Shown: one piece after another, positions 1-8,758 of the stretch
Layout of the letters: each line of letters opens with the position of its first letter
Numbering within the stretch: position 1 is the stretch's first letter
Source of the DNA: Blastococcus sp. TF02-09
GTDB lineage: Bacteria; Actinomycetota; Actinomycetes; Mycobacteriales; Geodermatophilaceae
Direction of reading: 5' to 3'
Length of the DNA stretch: 64,000 bases
Assembly: GCF_003319105.1 (NCBI RefSeq)
Contig: NZ_QOHH01000010.1
Span: 118,116-182,115 of the forward strand
The notes under the pieces: model-generated
Told to the model about the DNA's origin: nothing
The model's database searches: none
The model's input: the letters and a program-made list of their open reading frames with translations, nothing else
Translations under genes and position numbers: made by a program

Positions 1-1
1 G

Positions 2-235
2 GAACCGCTGACCGGCCAGGTGTCGGGCCTGCGCGTCTTCGCCGGCTACGCGGGCTGGTCGCCCGGCCAGCTGGCGGGCGAGGTCGCCGAGGGCGCCTGG
101 GCCTGCGTGCCGGGCTCACCGGACGACGTCCTGACCGCGCTCTCGGGCCCGGAGCTGTGGCGCGCGGTGCTCGCGCGGCAGTCGGGGCGTCTCGCCGTCC
201 TCACCACCGCTCCCACGGACCCCACTGCCAACTGA
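2..235 (+). CDS. YqgE/AlgH family protein, C-terminal part
   Basis: The reading frame is open from the first bases of the window, so the true start lies upstream and only the last 77 residues are present. The segment VFAGYAGWSPGQL followed by a Glu/Gly-rich turn and a Trp is the signature of the YqgE/AlgH (DUF179) family, small cytosolic proteins whose molecular role is unresolved. Family members are about 180-200 residues, so more than half is missing. A strong hairpin follows 40 bases after the stop. The family call rests on motif recognition and is fairly secure. Confidence 0.8.
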   Translation, partial: EPLTGQVSGLRVFAGYAGWSPGQLAGEVAEGAWACVPGSPDDVLTALSGPELWRAVLARQSGRLAVLTTAPTDPTAN

Positions 236-274
236 CGGGTGCCGCGAGAGCGCGACATCTGGTAGGAAGTACCT

Positions 275-311
275 GGGAAGGGGCGGTCTGGGGAAGAGGC
301 CGCCCCTTCCC
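275..311. terminator. hairpin terminator between convergent genes
   Basis: Perfect 12-bp inverted repeat (GGGAAGGGGCGG at 275-286 and its complement at 300-311) around a 13-base loop. It lies between the end of the YqgE gene and the end of the oppositely oriented lipoprotein gene, so it probably terminates both. There is no long T run, as is usual in actinobacteria. Confidence 0.7.
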
Positions 312-340
312 ACTGTCTTGTGGGGCTCCGCCGGCGGCGT

Positions 341-1090
341 TCAGAGACCCAGCGCGGCAGCCAGCTCCGGGTGCTCGGCCAGCGGAGCGGTCCGCTTCCC
401 GTCCGGCAGGTCCAGCGAGCGCCGGCCGTGCTCGGCCAGCGTCGTCGTCACCTCCAGGTCGTCCTCCCCCGGGCCCGCGGGCACCGGCGTGGCGAACTGC
501 ACCAGCACGTCGTCGGTGGAGGAGACGGCCACCGCGCGCCCCCCGGGCAGGCCGAACAGCTCCGTGGGCCGGCCGTCGATCGACCGCCGGCCCTGCCAGC
601 TGTAGCCGGCGTCGAGGAAGGCGTCGGGGTCGTCGGCGTCCTCCGCCGCCAGCCCGAGCAGCACGGTGACCAGGACGTCGACCAGCGGCGGCCGCTCCCC
701 GTCGACGTCGACCGGGCGGCTCAGGTACGGCGCACCGGCGGCGTCGGCGCCCGGGACGTCGCCGATCCAGAGCTCCTCGCGGGTGAAGAAGACGGTGCGC
801 ACCTCCTCGGTGCCCCCGGTGCTGGTGACCGCCTGCGCCCGGCCGGTGCCGGCGCGGAAGTCGACCTCGCCGGTGAGGGTCAGCACCGCCTCGCGGCCGT
901 AGGGGGCGGTCACGACGAAGTCGGCGCCGCCCGCGGTGTGGTTGCGCTGCAGCAGCCCGGCCAGCAGGGCCGCGTCGGCCTCGGTGACGGCGTCCCCGGC
1001 CTCGCGCTGCGCGCCGTCACCGGCGCACCCGGCCGTCAGCGCCAGCAGCAGCCCCAGCACGGGCAGCCGCGCGTGGGTCCGGAGCCGCAT
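341..1090 (-). CDS. putative lipoprotein, LppX/LprG-like size
   Basis: Encodes 249 residues. The N-terminus has a short basic stretch, a Leu-rich hydrophobic core and a lipobox ending LTAGC (Cys at about residue 22), so the product should be exported and lipid-anchored on the outer face of the membrane. The rest is acidic and soluble, with alternating beta-type segments such as AVLTLTGEVDF and a central ELWIGDV. Length and composition recall mycobacterial LppX/LprG-type lipid-carrier lipoproteins, but I see no diagnostic motif, so the function is unassigned. It is a single gene, divergent from nothing nearby, and ends against a bidirectional hairpin at 275-311. Confidence 0.7.
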   Translation of the reverse strand: MRLRTHARLPVLGLLLALTAGCAGDGAQREAGDAVTEADAALLAGLLQRNHTAGGADFVVTAPYGREAVLTLTGEVDFRAGTGRAQAVTSTGGTEEVRTVFFTREELWIGDVPGADAAGAPYLSRPVDVDGERPPLVDVLVTVLLGLAAEDADDPDAFLDAGYSWQGRRSIDGRPTELFGLPGGRAVAVSSTDDVLVQFATPVPAGPGEDDLEVTTTLAEHGRRSLDLPDGKRTAPLAEHPELAAALGL

Positions 1091-1135
1091 GGGCGGAGCG
1101 TAATCAGCGGGGGCGCGTGCCCCCTGCAGACACGA

Positions 1136-1165
1136 GGGCCCGCACTCCGGTCGGAGTGCGGGCCC
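1136..1165. terminator. terminator downstream of ino1
   Basis: Thirteen-base perfect stem GGGCCCGCACTCC (1136-1148), loop GGTC, and its complement at 1153-1165. It lies 40 bases past the ino1 stop on the minus strand and upstream of the lipoprotein gene, so it most likely ends the padR-ino1 transcript. Confidence 0.8.
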
Positions 1166-1204
1166 AGGTGACGTGCTGGAACGGCCGGCCTTCAGCGGCC
1201 CCGT

Positions 1205-2284
1205 TCAGCGCTCGATGTCGCCGCGGATGAAGGCCTCCACGGCGTCGCGCGCCTGGCTGTCGTCGTACTGCACCGGCGGCGACTTCATGAAGTAGGACGA
1301 CGCGGACAGGATCGGGCCGCCGATGCCGCGGTCCTTGGCGATCTTCGCGGCGCGGACGGCGTCGATGATGATGCCGGCCGAGTTCGGGGAGTCCCAGACC
1401 TCGAGCTTGTACTCCAGGCTCAGCGGGACGTCGCCGAACGCGCGGCCCTCGAGCCGGACGAAGGCCCACTTGCGGTCGCTCAGCCACGGCACGTGGTCCG
1501 AGGGGCCGATGTGCACGTTGTCCTTGCCCATGTCCCGGTCGACCTGGCTGGTGACGGCCTGGGTCTTGGAGATCTTCTTGGACTCCAGGCGCTCGCGCTC
1601 GAGCATGTTCTTGAAGTCCATGTTCCCGCCCACGTTGAGCTGCATCGTGCGGTCCAGCTGCACGCCGCGGTCCTCGAACAGCTTGGCGAGCACGCGGTGG
1701 GTGATCGTGGCGCCGACCTGGCTCTTGATGTCGTCGCCGACGATCGGCACACCCGCGGCGGTGAACTTGTCCGCCCACTCCTTGGTGCCGGCGATGAACA
1801 CCGGGAGGGCGTTCACGAACGCGACGCCGGCGTCCAGCGCCGCCTGCGCGTAGAACTCCGCCGCCTGCTGCGAGCCCACGGGGAGGTAGCAGACGAGCAC
1901 GTCGGCGCCGGACTCCCGGAGGGCCGCGACGACGTCGACCGGCTGCTCGTCGGACTCCTCGATGGTCTCCCGGTAGTACTTGCCGAGGCCGTCGAGGGTG
2001 GTGCCGCGCTGGACGGAGACGCCGAGCGGCGGGACGTCGCAGATGCGGATGGTGTTGTTCTCGCTGGCGACGATGGCCTCGGACAGGTCGCGGCCGACCT
2101 TCTTGGCGTCCACGTCGAACGCGGCGACGAACTCGACGTCGGAGACGTGGTAGTCGCCGAAGCGGACGTGCATCAGACCCGGCACGGACGCGGACTCGTC
2201 CGCGTCGCGGTAGTAGTGAACGCCCTGCACGAGCGACGCGGCGCAGTTGCCGACGCCGACGATGGCGACCTTCACGGAGCCCAT
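1205..2284 (-). CDS. ino1: myo-inositol-1-phosphate synthase
   Basis: Encodes 359 residues, close to the usual 360-370 of actinobacterial inositol-3-phosphate synthases. The enzyme converts glucose 6-phosphate to inositol 1-phosphate with bound NAD+, the first step toward phosphatidylinositol, mannosides and mycothiol. The NAD-binding loop [11 protein letters not shown] sits at the N-terminus. The conserved core [17 protein letters not shown], the [11 protein letters not shown] strand and the SYFMKSPP segment near the C-terminus are all intact. The ATG at 2284 gives the expected N-terminus; a longer open frame upstream is a shadow of padR. It overlaps the end of padR by 13 bases, so the two are cotranscribed. 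This is the same arrangement as Rv0046c-Rv0047c in M. tuberculosis. Confidence 0.96.
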   Translation of the reverse strand: MGSVKVAIVGVGNCAASLVQGVHYYRDADESASVPGLMHVRFGDYHVSDVEFVAAFDVDAKKVGRDLSEAIVASENNTIRICDVPPLGVSVQRGTTLDGLGKYYRETIEESDEQPVDVVAALRESGADVLVCYLPVGSQQAAEFYAQAALDAGVAFVNALPVFIAGTKEWADKFTAAGVPIVGDDIKSQVGATITHRVLAKLFEDRGVQLDRTMQLNVGGNMDFKNMLERERLESKKISKTQAVTSQVDRDMGKDNVHIGPSDHVPWLSDRKWAFVRLEGRAFGDVPLSLEYKLEVWDSPNSAGIIIDAVRAAKIAKDRGIGGPILSASSYFMKSPPVQYDDSQARDAVEAFIRGDIER

Positions 2285-2964
2285 GGCTCTCCTTCCCCTG
2301 GACCCTCGGCGGGTCCGACGGACGCGGACCGGGTGCGGTCCGCGGTTGACGGTGCAGGGGCCGCCGGTGCCGGTGCGGCGCCCGGCTCCTCGCGTCCTGC
2401 CGTGCTGCCCGACGCCTCGCGGCGTTCGGAATCGATCAGCTCCGAGAGCCAGCGGACCTCGCGGTCCACCGACTCCAGGCCGTGGCGCTGCAGCTCGAGG
2501 GTGTAGCGGTCGAACCGCTCGCGGGTCCGCGACAGTGAGGACCGCAACCCTTCGCGCTGCCGTTCGACGGTGCGACGGCGGCCCTCGAGGATCCGCAGTC
2601 GCACGTCGGAGGCCGTGTGCCCGAAGAAGGCGAGGCGGACCCCGAAGAGCCCACCGTCGTCGTACGCCTCCGGCCCGGTCTGGCTGACCAGGTCGTGGAA
2701 GCGTTCCTTGCCCTCCGCGGTGATCGTGTAGACCACCTTCCCGCGCCGGCCGGTGAGCGGCGGAGCGTCCGCCGGCAGCAGTGCGCGCGGGTCGGGCTCG
2801 TCGGTGCTGATGAGTCCGGCCGCCCGCATCCGCTTGAGCGCGGGGTACAGCGAGCCGTAGGAGATGCTGCGCAACCCGCCGAGCACCTGCGCGAGCTGTT
2901 TGCGCAGCTCGTACCCGTGCATCGGCGACTGGTGCAGCAGACCGAGGATGGCGAACTCGAGCAT
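2272..2964 (-). CDS. PadR family transcriptional regulator
   Basis: Encodes 230 residues. The N-terminal winged helix is a clear PadR domain, with [19 protein letters not shown] at residues 2-20 and [18 protein letters not shown] as recognition helix. The wing contains [16 protein letters not shown]. The C-terminal half is helical and Arg/Glu-rich (dimerisation), followed by a Pro/Ala/Ser-rich tail of low complexity. The start at 2964 is chosen because an AGGAGG ribosome-binding site lies just upstream and the family begins at MLEFAILG. It is the first gene of an operon with ino1. A perfect palindrome 28 bases upstream is a likely autoregulatory operator, so ino1 is probably under this repressor. 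Confidence 0.92.
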   Translation of the reverse strand: MLEFAILGLLHQSPMHGYELRKQLAQVLGGLRSISYGSLYPALKRMRAAGLISTDEPDPRALLPADAPPLTGRRGKVVYTITAEGKERFHDLVSQTGPEAYDDGGLFGVRLAFFGHTASDVRLRILEGRRRTVERQREGLRSSLSRTRERFDRYTLELQRHGLESVDREVRWLSELIDSERREASGSTAGREEPGAAPAPAAPAPSTADRTRSASVGPAEGPGEGEPWAP

Positions 2965-2991
2965 GCCGCCTCCTCGGACCCCCGTGGTCGA

Positions 2992-3008
2992 TGTATCGAG
3001 ACGATACA
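2992..3008. promoter_or_regulatory. palindromic operator upstream of padR-ino1
   Basis: Perfect inverted repeat TGTATCG-AGA-CGATACA. It lies 28 bases before the padR start codon, in a locally AT-richer stretch. PadR repressors commonly bind such dyads at their own promoters. Binding here is inferred from position and symmetry. Confidence 0.6.
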
Positions 3009-3190
3009 ACGACATGGCGTTCCTCCGGAACGCACCGCGGCCACGAGCCGTCCCCGGCCTGCGCGGAGCGTGTCCCGGCCCTCGTCGCCGAGGCCTCCGG
3101 CCCCGACTCCTCGGCCCGCCTCGCAGGGCGGCTCTCGTCGCGTCGTCCTCGTCCCCCCGGTCCACAGGCCTGGCACGTACATTGGCCGCC

Positions 3191-3613
3191 GTGCCCGGAC
3201 GCCGATCCGTCGTGGACTACTCGCTGCAGAGGCGAGCGGTCCTGGCGGAGGTGTACGCGGGGCGCACCGGTCTGTTCGAGGTCTGCGACGCCAGTCCCTA
3301 CCTCTCCCGGGCCGCCAAGTACCACGGTGAGGCGACCGCGACGCCCTGCCCGGTGTGCCGCCGGGAGCGCCTCACCCGCGTGAACTACGTGTACGGCGAC
3401 CACCTCGGTCCCGTGGCCGGCCAGGCCAAGACCCCCGTCGAGCTGGCCCGGATGGACTCCGCCCAGGAGGAGTTCACCGTGTACGCCGTCGAGGTCTGCC
3501 GGGGCTGCGGGTGGAACCACCTGGAGTGCTCGTACGTGCTGGGGGTCGAACCCGTGCCGGGGCAGCAACCCCGCCGGGGACGGCGCCGGACCGCCACGGA
3601 CCAGCGCCCCTAG
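3191..3613 (+). CDS. DUF5318 family protein
   Basis: Encodes 140 residues from the GTG at 3191; a second GTG at 3212 ([11 protein letters not shown]) is an alternative start. The protein has [17 protein letters not shown] followed by [15 protein letters not shown], then two cysteine pairs, CPVC at about residue 56 and CRGC at about residue 104. These probably form a zinc ribbon. This matches the actinobacterial DUF5318 family, found beside the class A PBP gene (Rv0049 in M. tuberculosis). The function is unknown. The tail is Arg/Pro-rich. It is divergent from padR and lies 159 bases before the PBP gene. Confidence 0.8.
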   Translation: MPGRRSVVDYSLQRRAVLAEVYAGRTGLFEVCDASPYLSRAAKYHGEATATPCPVCRRERLTRVNYVYGDHLGPVAGQAKTPVELARMDSAQEEFTVYAVEVCRGCGWNHLECSYVLGVEPVPGQQPRRGRRRTATDQRP

Positions 3614-3772
3614 CGCGTCGGCCCCGCCGTCACGGCGGACCCCTCCGTCACTGCAGCCCCTGCGGGTCGTTGCCGGCGGGGGTCCTCCCCCGCATCCACA
3701 GCTGAAGACGCAAGGCTGCGACCGGGCACCCCCGTCGTCGCCCACCCCGAGTCAGGAAAGAGGAACTCCCGC

Positions 3773-6268
3773 GTGCCTCCCCACGACGAGACCTCGCCCG
3801 TCGGGCCGCGCGCCGGTTCGGTCCGCCGTCCGGCCCCCGCGCGCACCCGGAGCACCGGGGGCGGTGGCGGTGCCGCGCGCGGCAGCTCCGGCGCCGGCCG
3901 GCCCGCGGTCCCGCCGTCCGGCCGTGCCCGCACGACGGCCGCCCGGAGCGGCGGCAGCGGCGGCGGCCGGCCCTCGGGTCCGGGCGGTCGCCCGCCGGGC
4001 GCCGGTGGTCCTCCCGGGTCGGGGCGCCCGCCGGGTTCCGGTGGTCGTCCGCCGGGCGGCCGGCCCTCCGGTGGCGCGGGGCGTCCGGCCCGCAGCAAGA
4101 AGCAGCGGCGCCGTCGTCGGCTGAAGATCGGCCTCGGCGTCCTGGGCGGGCTGTTCCTGCTGTTCTGCGTCTTCATCGGCGTCGTCTACGCCAGCACCGA
4201 GGTGCCCAGCCCCGACTCGATCACCAACGCGCAGACGACGGTCGTCTACTACTCCGACGGCACCACGGAGATGGCCCGGCTCGGCGACGAGAACCGCACC
4301 AACGTCCGCCTGGACCAGGTGAGCGAGGCCGCGCAGAACGCCGTGCTCGCCGCGGAGAACCGCGACTTCTACACCGACCCGGGCATCTCGGCGACGGGCA
4401 TCGCCCGGGCCGCCTGGAGCAACCTGACCGGCGGCTCCACGCAGGGTGGCTCGACGATCACCCAGCAGTACGTGAAGAACGCGATCCTGCAGAACTCCGA
4501 GCGGTCGTTCAGCCGCAAGTTCCAGGAGCTCTTCGTCGCGATCAAGCTGGACAACAACTACTCGAAGGAACAGATCCTCGAGAACTACCTGAACACCATC
4601 TACTACGGCCGCGGCGCCTACGGCATCGAGTCGGCCGCGAAGACCTACTTCGGCGTGCCGGCCGCGGAGCTGACCGCGCAGCAGGGCGCGGTGCTCGCGG
4701 TGCTCATCCGCAGCCCGGGGGCCTACGACCCGGAGCTCAATCCGGAGGGTGCGCAGGACCGCTGGGGTCTGGTGCTCGACGCGATGGTCGGCGAGGGCTG
4801 GCTGTCGGCCGAGGAGCGGGCGCTGTCGCAGTACCCGGCGGTGCTGCCCAAGGTCCCGCCGTCGAACGGCATCCCGAGCGACCACCGGGGCCACGTCGTC
4901 AACCAGGCGCTGGCCGAGCTGGAGGCCAAGGGCTACAACGAGGACCAGATCAACGGCGGCGGCCTCACGATCGTCACGACGGTGGACAAGCGCTACCAGG
5001 ACGCGGCGGTCGCCGCGGTGAACGACGTGATGACCGGTGAGCCGGAGCCGCTGCGCGAGGCGCTCGTCGCCGTCGACCCCAAGACCGGTGCCGTGCGCGC
5101 CTACTACGGAGGGGAGAACGGCGCCGGAACCGACTACGCGCGGGCCCAGAGGCAGCCGGGCTCGTCGATGAAGCCCTACACGCTGGCGACCGCGCTGAAG
5201 GAGGGCATCAGCGTCACGGCCCGCCGCGACGGCAGCAACAACCAGGAGTTCGAGGACCGCGAGGCCCGGGTGGTCAACTCCGGCGGCGCGTCCTGCGCGG
5301 CCTGCACCCTCCGCGAGGCCATGACCCGCTCGCTGAACACGACGTTCTACGGGCTGGCCCTCGAGGTGGGCCCTCCGGAGGTGCGGCAGACCGCGCTGGC
5401 CGCCACCGGCCTGCCGGAGACCTGGCCGGGCGGGAACCTGGCGGGCGGCACCGTGCTCGCGAACGAGGCAGGCGTCACCGGTGGCGCGATCGGGATCGGC
5501 GAGTACGAGATGCGCCCGATCGACCAGGCGGTCGGCTTCGCCACCTTCGCCGCGGGCGGCATCCAGCGGGACCCGTACTTCCTGGCGCGGGTGACCGACA
5601 GCGAGGGCACCGTCCTGCTGGAGAACCCCGGCGACGCCGGCGAGCAGGTCATCGAGCCCCGTGTCGCCAACGACGTCACCTACGCGCTGACCGACGTCGC
5701 CGGCAGTTCGGACCTCGACCTGGACGGTGGCCGCGAGGTGGCGGCGAAGACCGGTACGCAGGGGCAGGGGGAGAACAACTCCGACGCGTGGATGGTCGGG
5801 TACACGCCTTCCATCTCCACCGCGGTCTGGATGGGGAACGACTCGCCGAGCGACCCGATCGAGGACGTCCGTGGGCGCATCATCTACGGCTCGGGCCTGC
5901 CCGGTGACATCTGGCAGCAGTTCATGAACACCGTCCTCGAGGGCAGCCCGGAGGAGGACCTGCCCGACGCCCCGCTCATCAAGGGCGACACCGGCGAAGG
6001 TGTGCCCGCGCCGACCCGTGAGCCGACGCGGACGGCCACCCCGACCCCGACGCGGACGGCCACCCCGACCCCGACGCGGACGGCTACCCCGACGCCGACC
6101 CCGACGCCGACTCCGACCAGGCCGGAGACCCCCGACGTGCCGGAGGAGCCGGTCGAGGAGCAGCCGGTCGAGGAGCAGCCGGTCGAGGAGGCGCCGGTCG
6201 AGGAGCCCGGGGCGGGCAATCAGGGCGGCATCCCCGCGCCGGCACCGGCGGGGCGGGGCAACGGCTGA
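3773..6268 (+). CDS. ponA1: bifunctional class A penicillin-binding protein (PonA1-like)
   Basis: Encodes 831 residues. It polymerises and crosslinks peptidoglycan at the outer membrane face. Layout: a disordered Gly/Pro/Arg-rich cytoplasmic region (1-107), a basic KKQRRRRR stop, one membrane segment (about 117-139), and a GT51 transglycosylase domain with the catalytic Glu in AAENRDFY (about 194) and GGSTITQQYVKN. The transpeptidase domain has SSMK (nucleophile Ser464), SLN in the SLNTTFY segment, and KTGT from Lys659. A Thr/Pro repeat tail and three VEEQPVEE-type repeats close the protein. The GTG start is supported by an upstream AGGAAAGAGG. It is followed 21 bases later by the GT87 gene, as in M. 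tuberculosis Rv0050-Rv0051. Confidence 0.95.
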   Translation: MPPHDETSPVGPRAGSVRRPAPARTRSTGGGGGAARGSSGAGRPAVPPSGRARTTAARSGGSGGGRPSGPGGRPPGAGGPPGSGRPPGSGGRPPGGRPSGGAGRPARSKKQRRRRRLKIGLGVLGGLFLLFCVFIGVVYASTEVPSPDSITNAQTTVVYYSDGTTEMARLGDENRTNVRLDQVSEAAQNAVLAAENRDFYTDPGISATGIARAAWSNLTGGSTQGGSTITQQYVKNAILQNSERSFSRKFQELFVAIKLDNNYSKEQILENYLNTIYYGRGAYGIESAAKTYFGVPAAELTAQQGAVLAVLIRSPGAYDPELNPEGAQDRWGLVLDAMVGEGWLSAEERALSQYPAVLPKVPPSNGIPSDHRGHVVNQALAELEAKGYNEDQINGGGLTIVTTVDKRYQDAAVAAVNDVMTGEPEPLREALVAVDPKTGAVRAYYGGENGAGTDYARAQRQPGSSMKPYTLATALKEGISVTARRDGSNNQEFEDREARVVNSGGASCAACTLREAMTRSLNTTFYGLALEVGPPEVRQTALAATGLPETWPGGNLAGGTVLANEAGVTGGAIGIGEYEMRPIDQAVGFATFAAGGIQRDPYFLARVTDSEGTVLLENPGDAGEQVIEPRVANDVTYALTDVAGSSDLDLDGGREVAAKTGTQGQGENNSDAWMVGYTPSISTAVWMGNDSPSDPIEDVRGRIIYGSGLPGDIWQQFMNTVLEGSPEEDLPDAPLIKGDTGEGVPAPTREPTRTATPTPTRTATPTPTRTATPTPTPTPTPTRPETPDVPEEPVEEQPVEEQPVEEAPVEEPGAGNQGGIPAPAPAGRGNG

Positions 6269-6289
6269 TCCCTCCCGCACACTGACCCG

Positions 6290-7762
6290 GTGAGCACCTC
6301 ACCGTCGGGCCCGTCCGCATCCGCGGGCGGGCCCGCGGTGTCTCCCGACCGGATCGTGCCCACCTGGACCGACCCGGTCGCCATCCAGGCCGCCGAGGCG
6401 GTGGGCGGGCCGTGGGGGCGGCACGCGCTCACCGGCCGGGCCCTGTTCTGGACGCCCCTGCGGGTCTGCCTGGCCTTCGTCGTCCTCGGGCTGGCCCTCG
6501 CCTGGATCAAGCAGGAACCCTGCGCCGACGGCGACTGGAGCGGCTTCCGCCAGTACACCCACCTCTGCTACGCCGACCCGCTGCCGCTCTTCGGTCGCTT
6601 CGACCTGGGCTCCGGCGCCCTGCCCTACCTCGACTCCCCCGTCGACCACCCGGTGCTCACCGGCGGCCTCATGGCCCTCGCGGCCGCCCTGGGCCGCGCC
6701 TACGACGGCGCCGCGCGCGCGAGCGACCTCCTGCCGGACCTGCCGCCGGTGCAGAGCTTCTACGTCGTGACCTGCCTGCTGCTGTCGGTGTGCGCGCTGG
6801 CCACCGCCCGCGGCGTGCTCGCGCTGTCGGGCCGACGCCCGTGGGACGCCGCCATGATCGGGCTGTCGCCGCTGCTGGTGGTGCACGCCTTCACCGGCTG
6901 GGACCTGTTCGCGGTGGCGTTGACCACGCTCGGCATGTGGGCGTGGGCCCGCGACCGGCCCGTGCCGGCCGGCGTCCTCCTGGGCCTGGCGACGGCGGCC
7001 AAGCCCTACCCGCTGCTGGTCCTGGTCGCCCTGTTCCTGCTCTGCCTGCGCGCGGGGCTGCTCCGGACCTGGTTGCGGACGGCGGGCGCCGCGCTGGCCG
7101 GCTGGACGGCGGTGAACCTGCCCGTCGCCGTCGCCGCCTGGGACGGGTGGAGCCTGTTCTTCCGCCGCACCGTTCTGCGGCCGGCCGATCCGGACTCGCT
7201 GTGGAACGTCGCGCTGCACCTCAGCGGTGAGCGGCTCTTCGACGGCCCGCTCGAGGCGGGGCAGACCCCGGTGGTGCTGAACGCGCTCAGCGCGCTGGCG
7301 GTGGCGGCGATGGTCGCGGGCGTCGGCTGGCTGGTGCTGGCCGCCCCGGTGCGGCCCCGCGTCGCCCAGGTCGCCTTCCTGCTCGTCGCCGGGTTCCTGC
7401 TGCTCGGCAAGGTGTGGAGCCCGCAGTACTCGCTCTGGCTGCTCCCGCTGGCGGTGCTGGCCCGGCCGGCCTGGCGCTCGCTGCTGGCATGGCAGGCCAC
7501 CGAGGCGCTGCTCTGGGTGCCGCGGATGCTCTGGTACCTGGGCACCGACAACCGGGGCATCGAGGTGGGGTGGTTCCTCCTCGCGGTGGGCATCCGCGAC
7601 GCCGCCGTCGCCGTCCTCGTGGCGCTGGTCGTGCGGGACGTGGTGCAGCCCGACCGGGACGTCGTCCGGGCAGGCTGGCGCGGGGTCGACGACCCCGCCG
7701 GCGGCCCGCTGGAGAGGACCGTCGACGCCCTCGCCCTGCCCCGCCGGGATCAGCTCACCTGA
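6290..7762 (+). CDS. GT87-type polytopic membrane glycosyltransferase
   Basis: Encodes 490 residues with roughly ten hydrophobic segments. The cytosolic N-terminus contains PDRIVPTWTDPV. An acidic loop after the first helix contains Asp residues (SPVDHPVLTGG), typical of GT-C enzymes that use polyprenyl-phosphate sugar donors. The neighbourhood matches Rv0051, a DUF2029/GT87 protein next to ponA1, so a role in envelope glycan assembly is likely. The exact sugar is unknown. The GTG at 6290 is chosen because it follows the PBP stop by 21 bases and fits the family's N-terminus. The C-terminal tail is charged and cytosolic. Confidence 0.82.
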   Translation: MSTSPSGPSASAGGPAVSPDRIVPTWTDPVAIQAAEAVGGPWGRHALTGRALFWTPLRVCLAFVVLGLALAWIKQEPCADGDWSGFRQYTHLCYADPLPLFGRFDLGSGALPYLDSPVDHPVLTGGLMALAAALGRAYDGAARASDLLPDLPPVQSFYVVTCLLLSVCALATARGVLALSGRRPWDAAMIGLSPLLVVHAFTGWDLFAVALTTLGMWAWARDRPVPAGVLLGLATAAKPYPLLVLVALFLLCLRAGLLRTWLRTAGAALAGWTAVNLPVAVAAWDGWSLFFRRTVLRPADPDSLWNVALHLSGERLFDGPLEAGQTPVVLNALSALAVAAMVAGVGWLVLAAPVRPRVAQVAFLLVAGFLLLGKVWSPQYSLWLLPLAVLARPAWRSLLAWQATEALLWVPRMLWYLGTDNRGIEVGWFLLAVGIRDAAVAVLVALVVRDVVQPDRDVVRAGWRGVDDPAGGPLERTVDALALPRRDQLT

Positions 7763-7849
7763 TCATGGCGCGTCCTACCTCACCGCCCACCGTGAGGGAG
7801 GACGCGCTCCGGTGAGGGAGGATGGCTGTTGGGGCGCTGGGCCCCACGG

Positions 7850-8638
7850 TCAGGCGAGGGCCGAGCGGACCAGCGCGATCTCCTCGGCGTGGCTCGCCGC
7901 GTCACCCGGCGTCTCCAGGACGACCGGGCAGTCCGCGGCGCGGGCGACGTCGAGCAGCAGCTCGGTGGGGATCTCCCCGCCGGCCAGCGGTGCGTGGCGG
8001 TCGCGGCTGGAGCCGTGCGGGTCCCGGCTGTTGTTCAGGTGCACGAGGTCCAGCCGCCCGGTGATGGCGCGGACGTCGTCCACCGCGGTGGCGAGGTCCC
8101 AGCCCGCCGCCCAGGCGTGGCAGGTGTCGAGCACGAAGCCCGCGCCGAACTCGCCAATGGCCTCCCACAGCCGCGCGACGGCGTCCAGCTCGCGGGCCAT
8201 CGCGTTGCCGCCGCCGGCGGTGTTCTCGATGAACAGCGGGAGGGCGAACCCGCCGTCCTTCGCCTGGTAGTTGAAGGTCTTCCGCCAGTTGTCCACCCCG
8301 GCGGCGGGGTCGTCGGTCGCCAGAACGTGCCCGCCGTGCACCACCAGGCCGATCGCGCCGACGGCAGCGGCTGCGGTGGCGTGCTGGGCGAGCAGCTTGC
8401 GGCCGGGGACGCGGATCCGGTTGTGCGTCGACGCCACGTTGAGCATGTACGGCGCGTGCACGACGACGGCGACGTCGGAAGCCCGCAGCTCGCCCTCGTC
8501 GTCCCGCGGCTTGGGCGCCTTGTAGCTCTGCGGGTCGGTCAGGAAGATCTGCACGCCGTCGGCGTCCATCTCCGCCGCCGCGGCGAGCGGTCCCTCGTCC
8601 ACGGAACCCACGTGTACGCCGATCGGGTGGTTGGCCAC
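7850..8638 (-). CDS. nfo: deoxyribonuclease IV (AP endonuclease, Nfo-like)
   Basis: Encodes 262 residues from the GTG at 8638; an in-frame GTG at 8692 would add 18 poorly conserved residues. The protein is an AP endonuclease family 2 TIM barrel, which nicks DNA 5' of abasic sites in base-excision repair. Metal-ligand motifs appear in order: VHAPYMLNVAS, VVHGGH, LFIENTAGGG, LDTCHAWAAGWD, HLNNSRDPHGSSRDRH and a final VLETPGD. All the expected His, Glu and Asp residues are present. It is transcribed alone, opposite to the secreted-protein gene at 8759. Confidence 0.9.
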   Translation of the reverse strand: MANHPIGVHVGSVDEGPLAAAAEMDADGVQIFLTDPQSYKAPKPRDDEGELRASDVAVVVHAPYMLNVASTHNRIRVPGRKLLAQHATAAAAVGAIGLVVHGGHVLATDDPAAGVDNWRKTFNYQAKDGGFALPLFIENTAGGGNAMARELDAVARLWEAIGEFGAGFVLDTCHAWAAGWDLATAVDDVRAITGRLDLVHLNNSRDPHGSSRDRHAPLAGGEIPTELLLDVARAADCPVVLETPGDAASHAEEIALVRSALA

Positions 8639-8758
8639 GGCTGGAGACCCTAGTTCGCCCCCGTTTCCACGTTTAGCCGTAACCGCGATCACACATCATC
8701 GTTCAAGCACGTGATGGGGAATTGCCCAGCTGAGGGTCCACTCGGAGGTTCTTCGCAC

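Noticed and set aside
6001..6200. Tandem repeats at the end of the PBP gene considered as a DNA repeat array
   Set aside because: They encode the Thr/Pro and Val-Glu-Glu tail of the protein; no CRISPR-like spacers.
3752..6280. 842-residue minus-strand open frame opposite the PBP gene
   Set aside because: Its codon pattern mirrors the high-GC PBP gene and it has no motifs; it is an antisense shadow.
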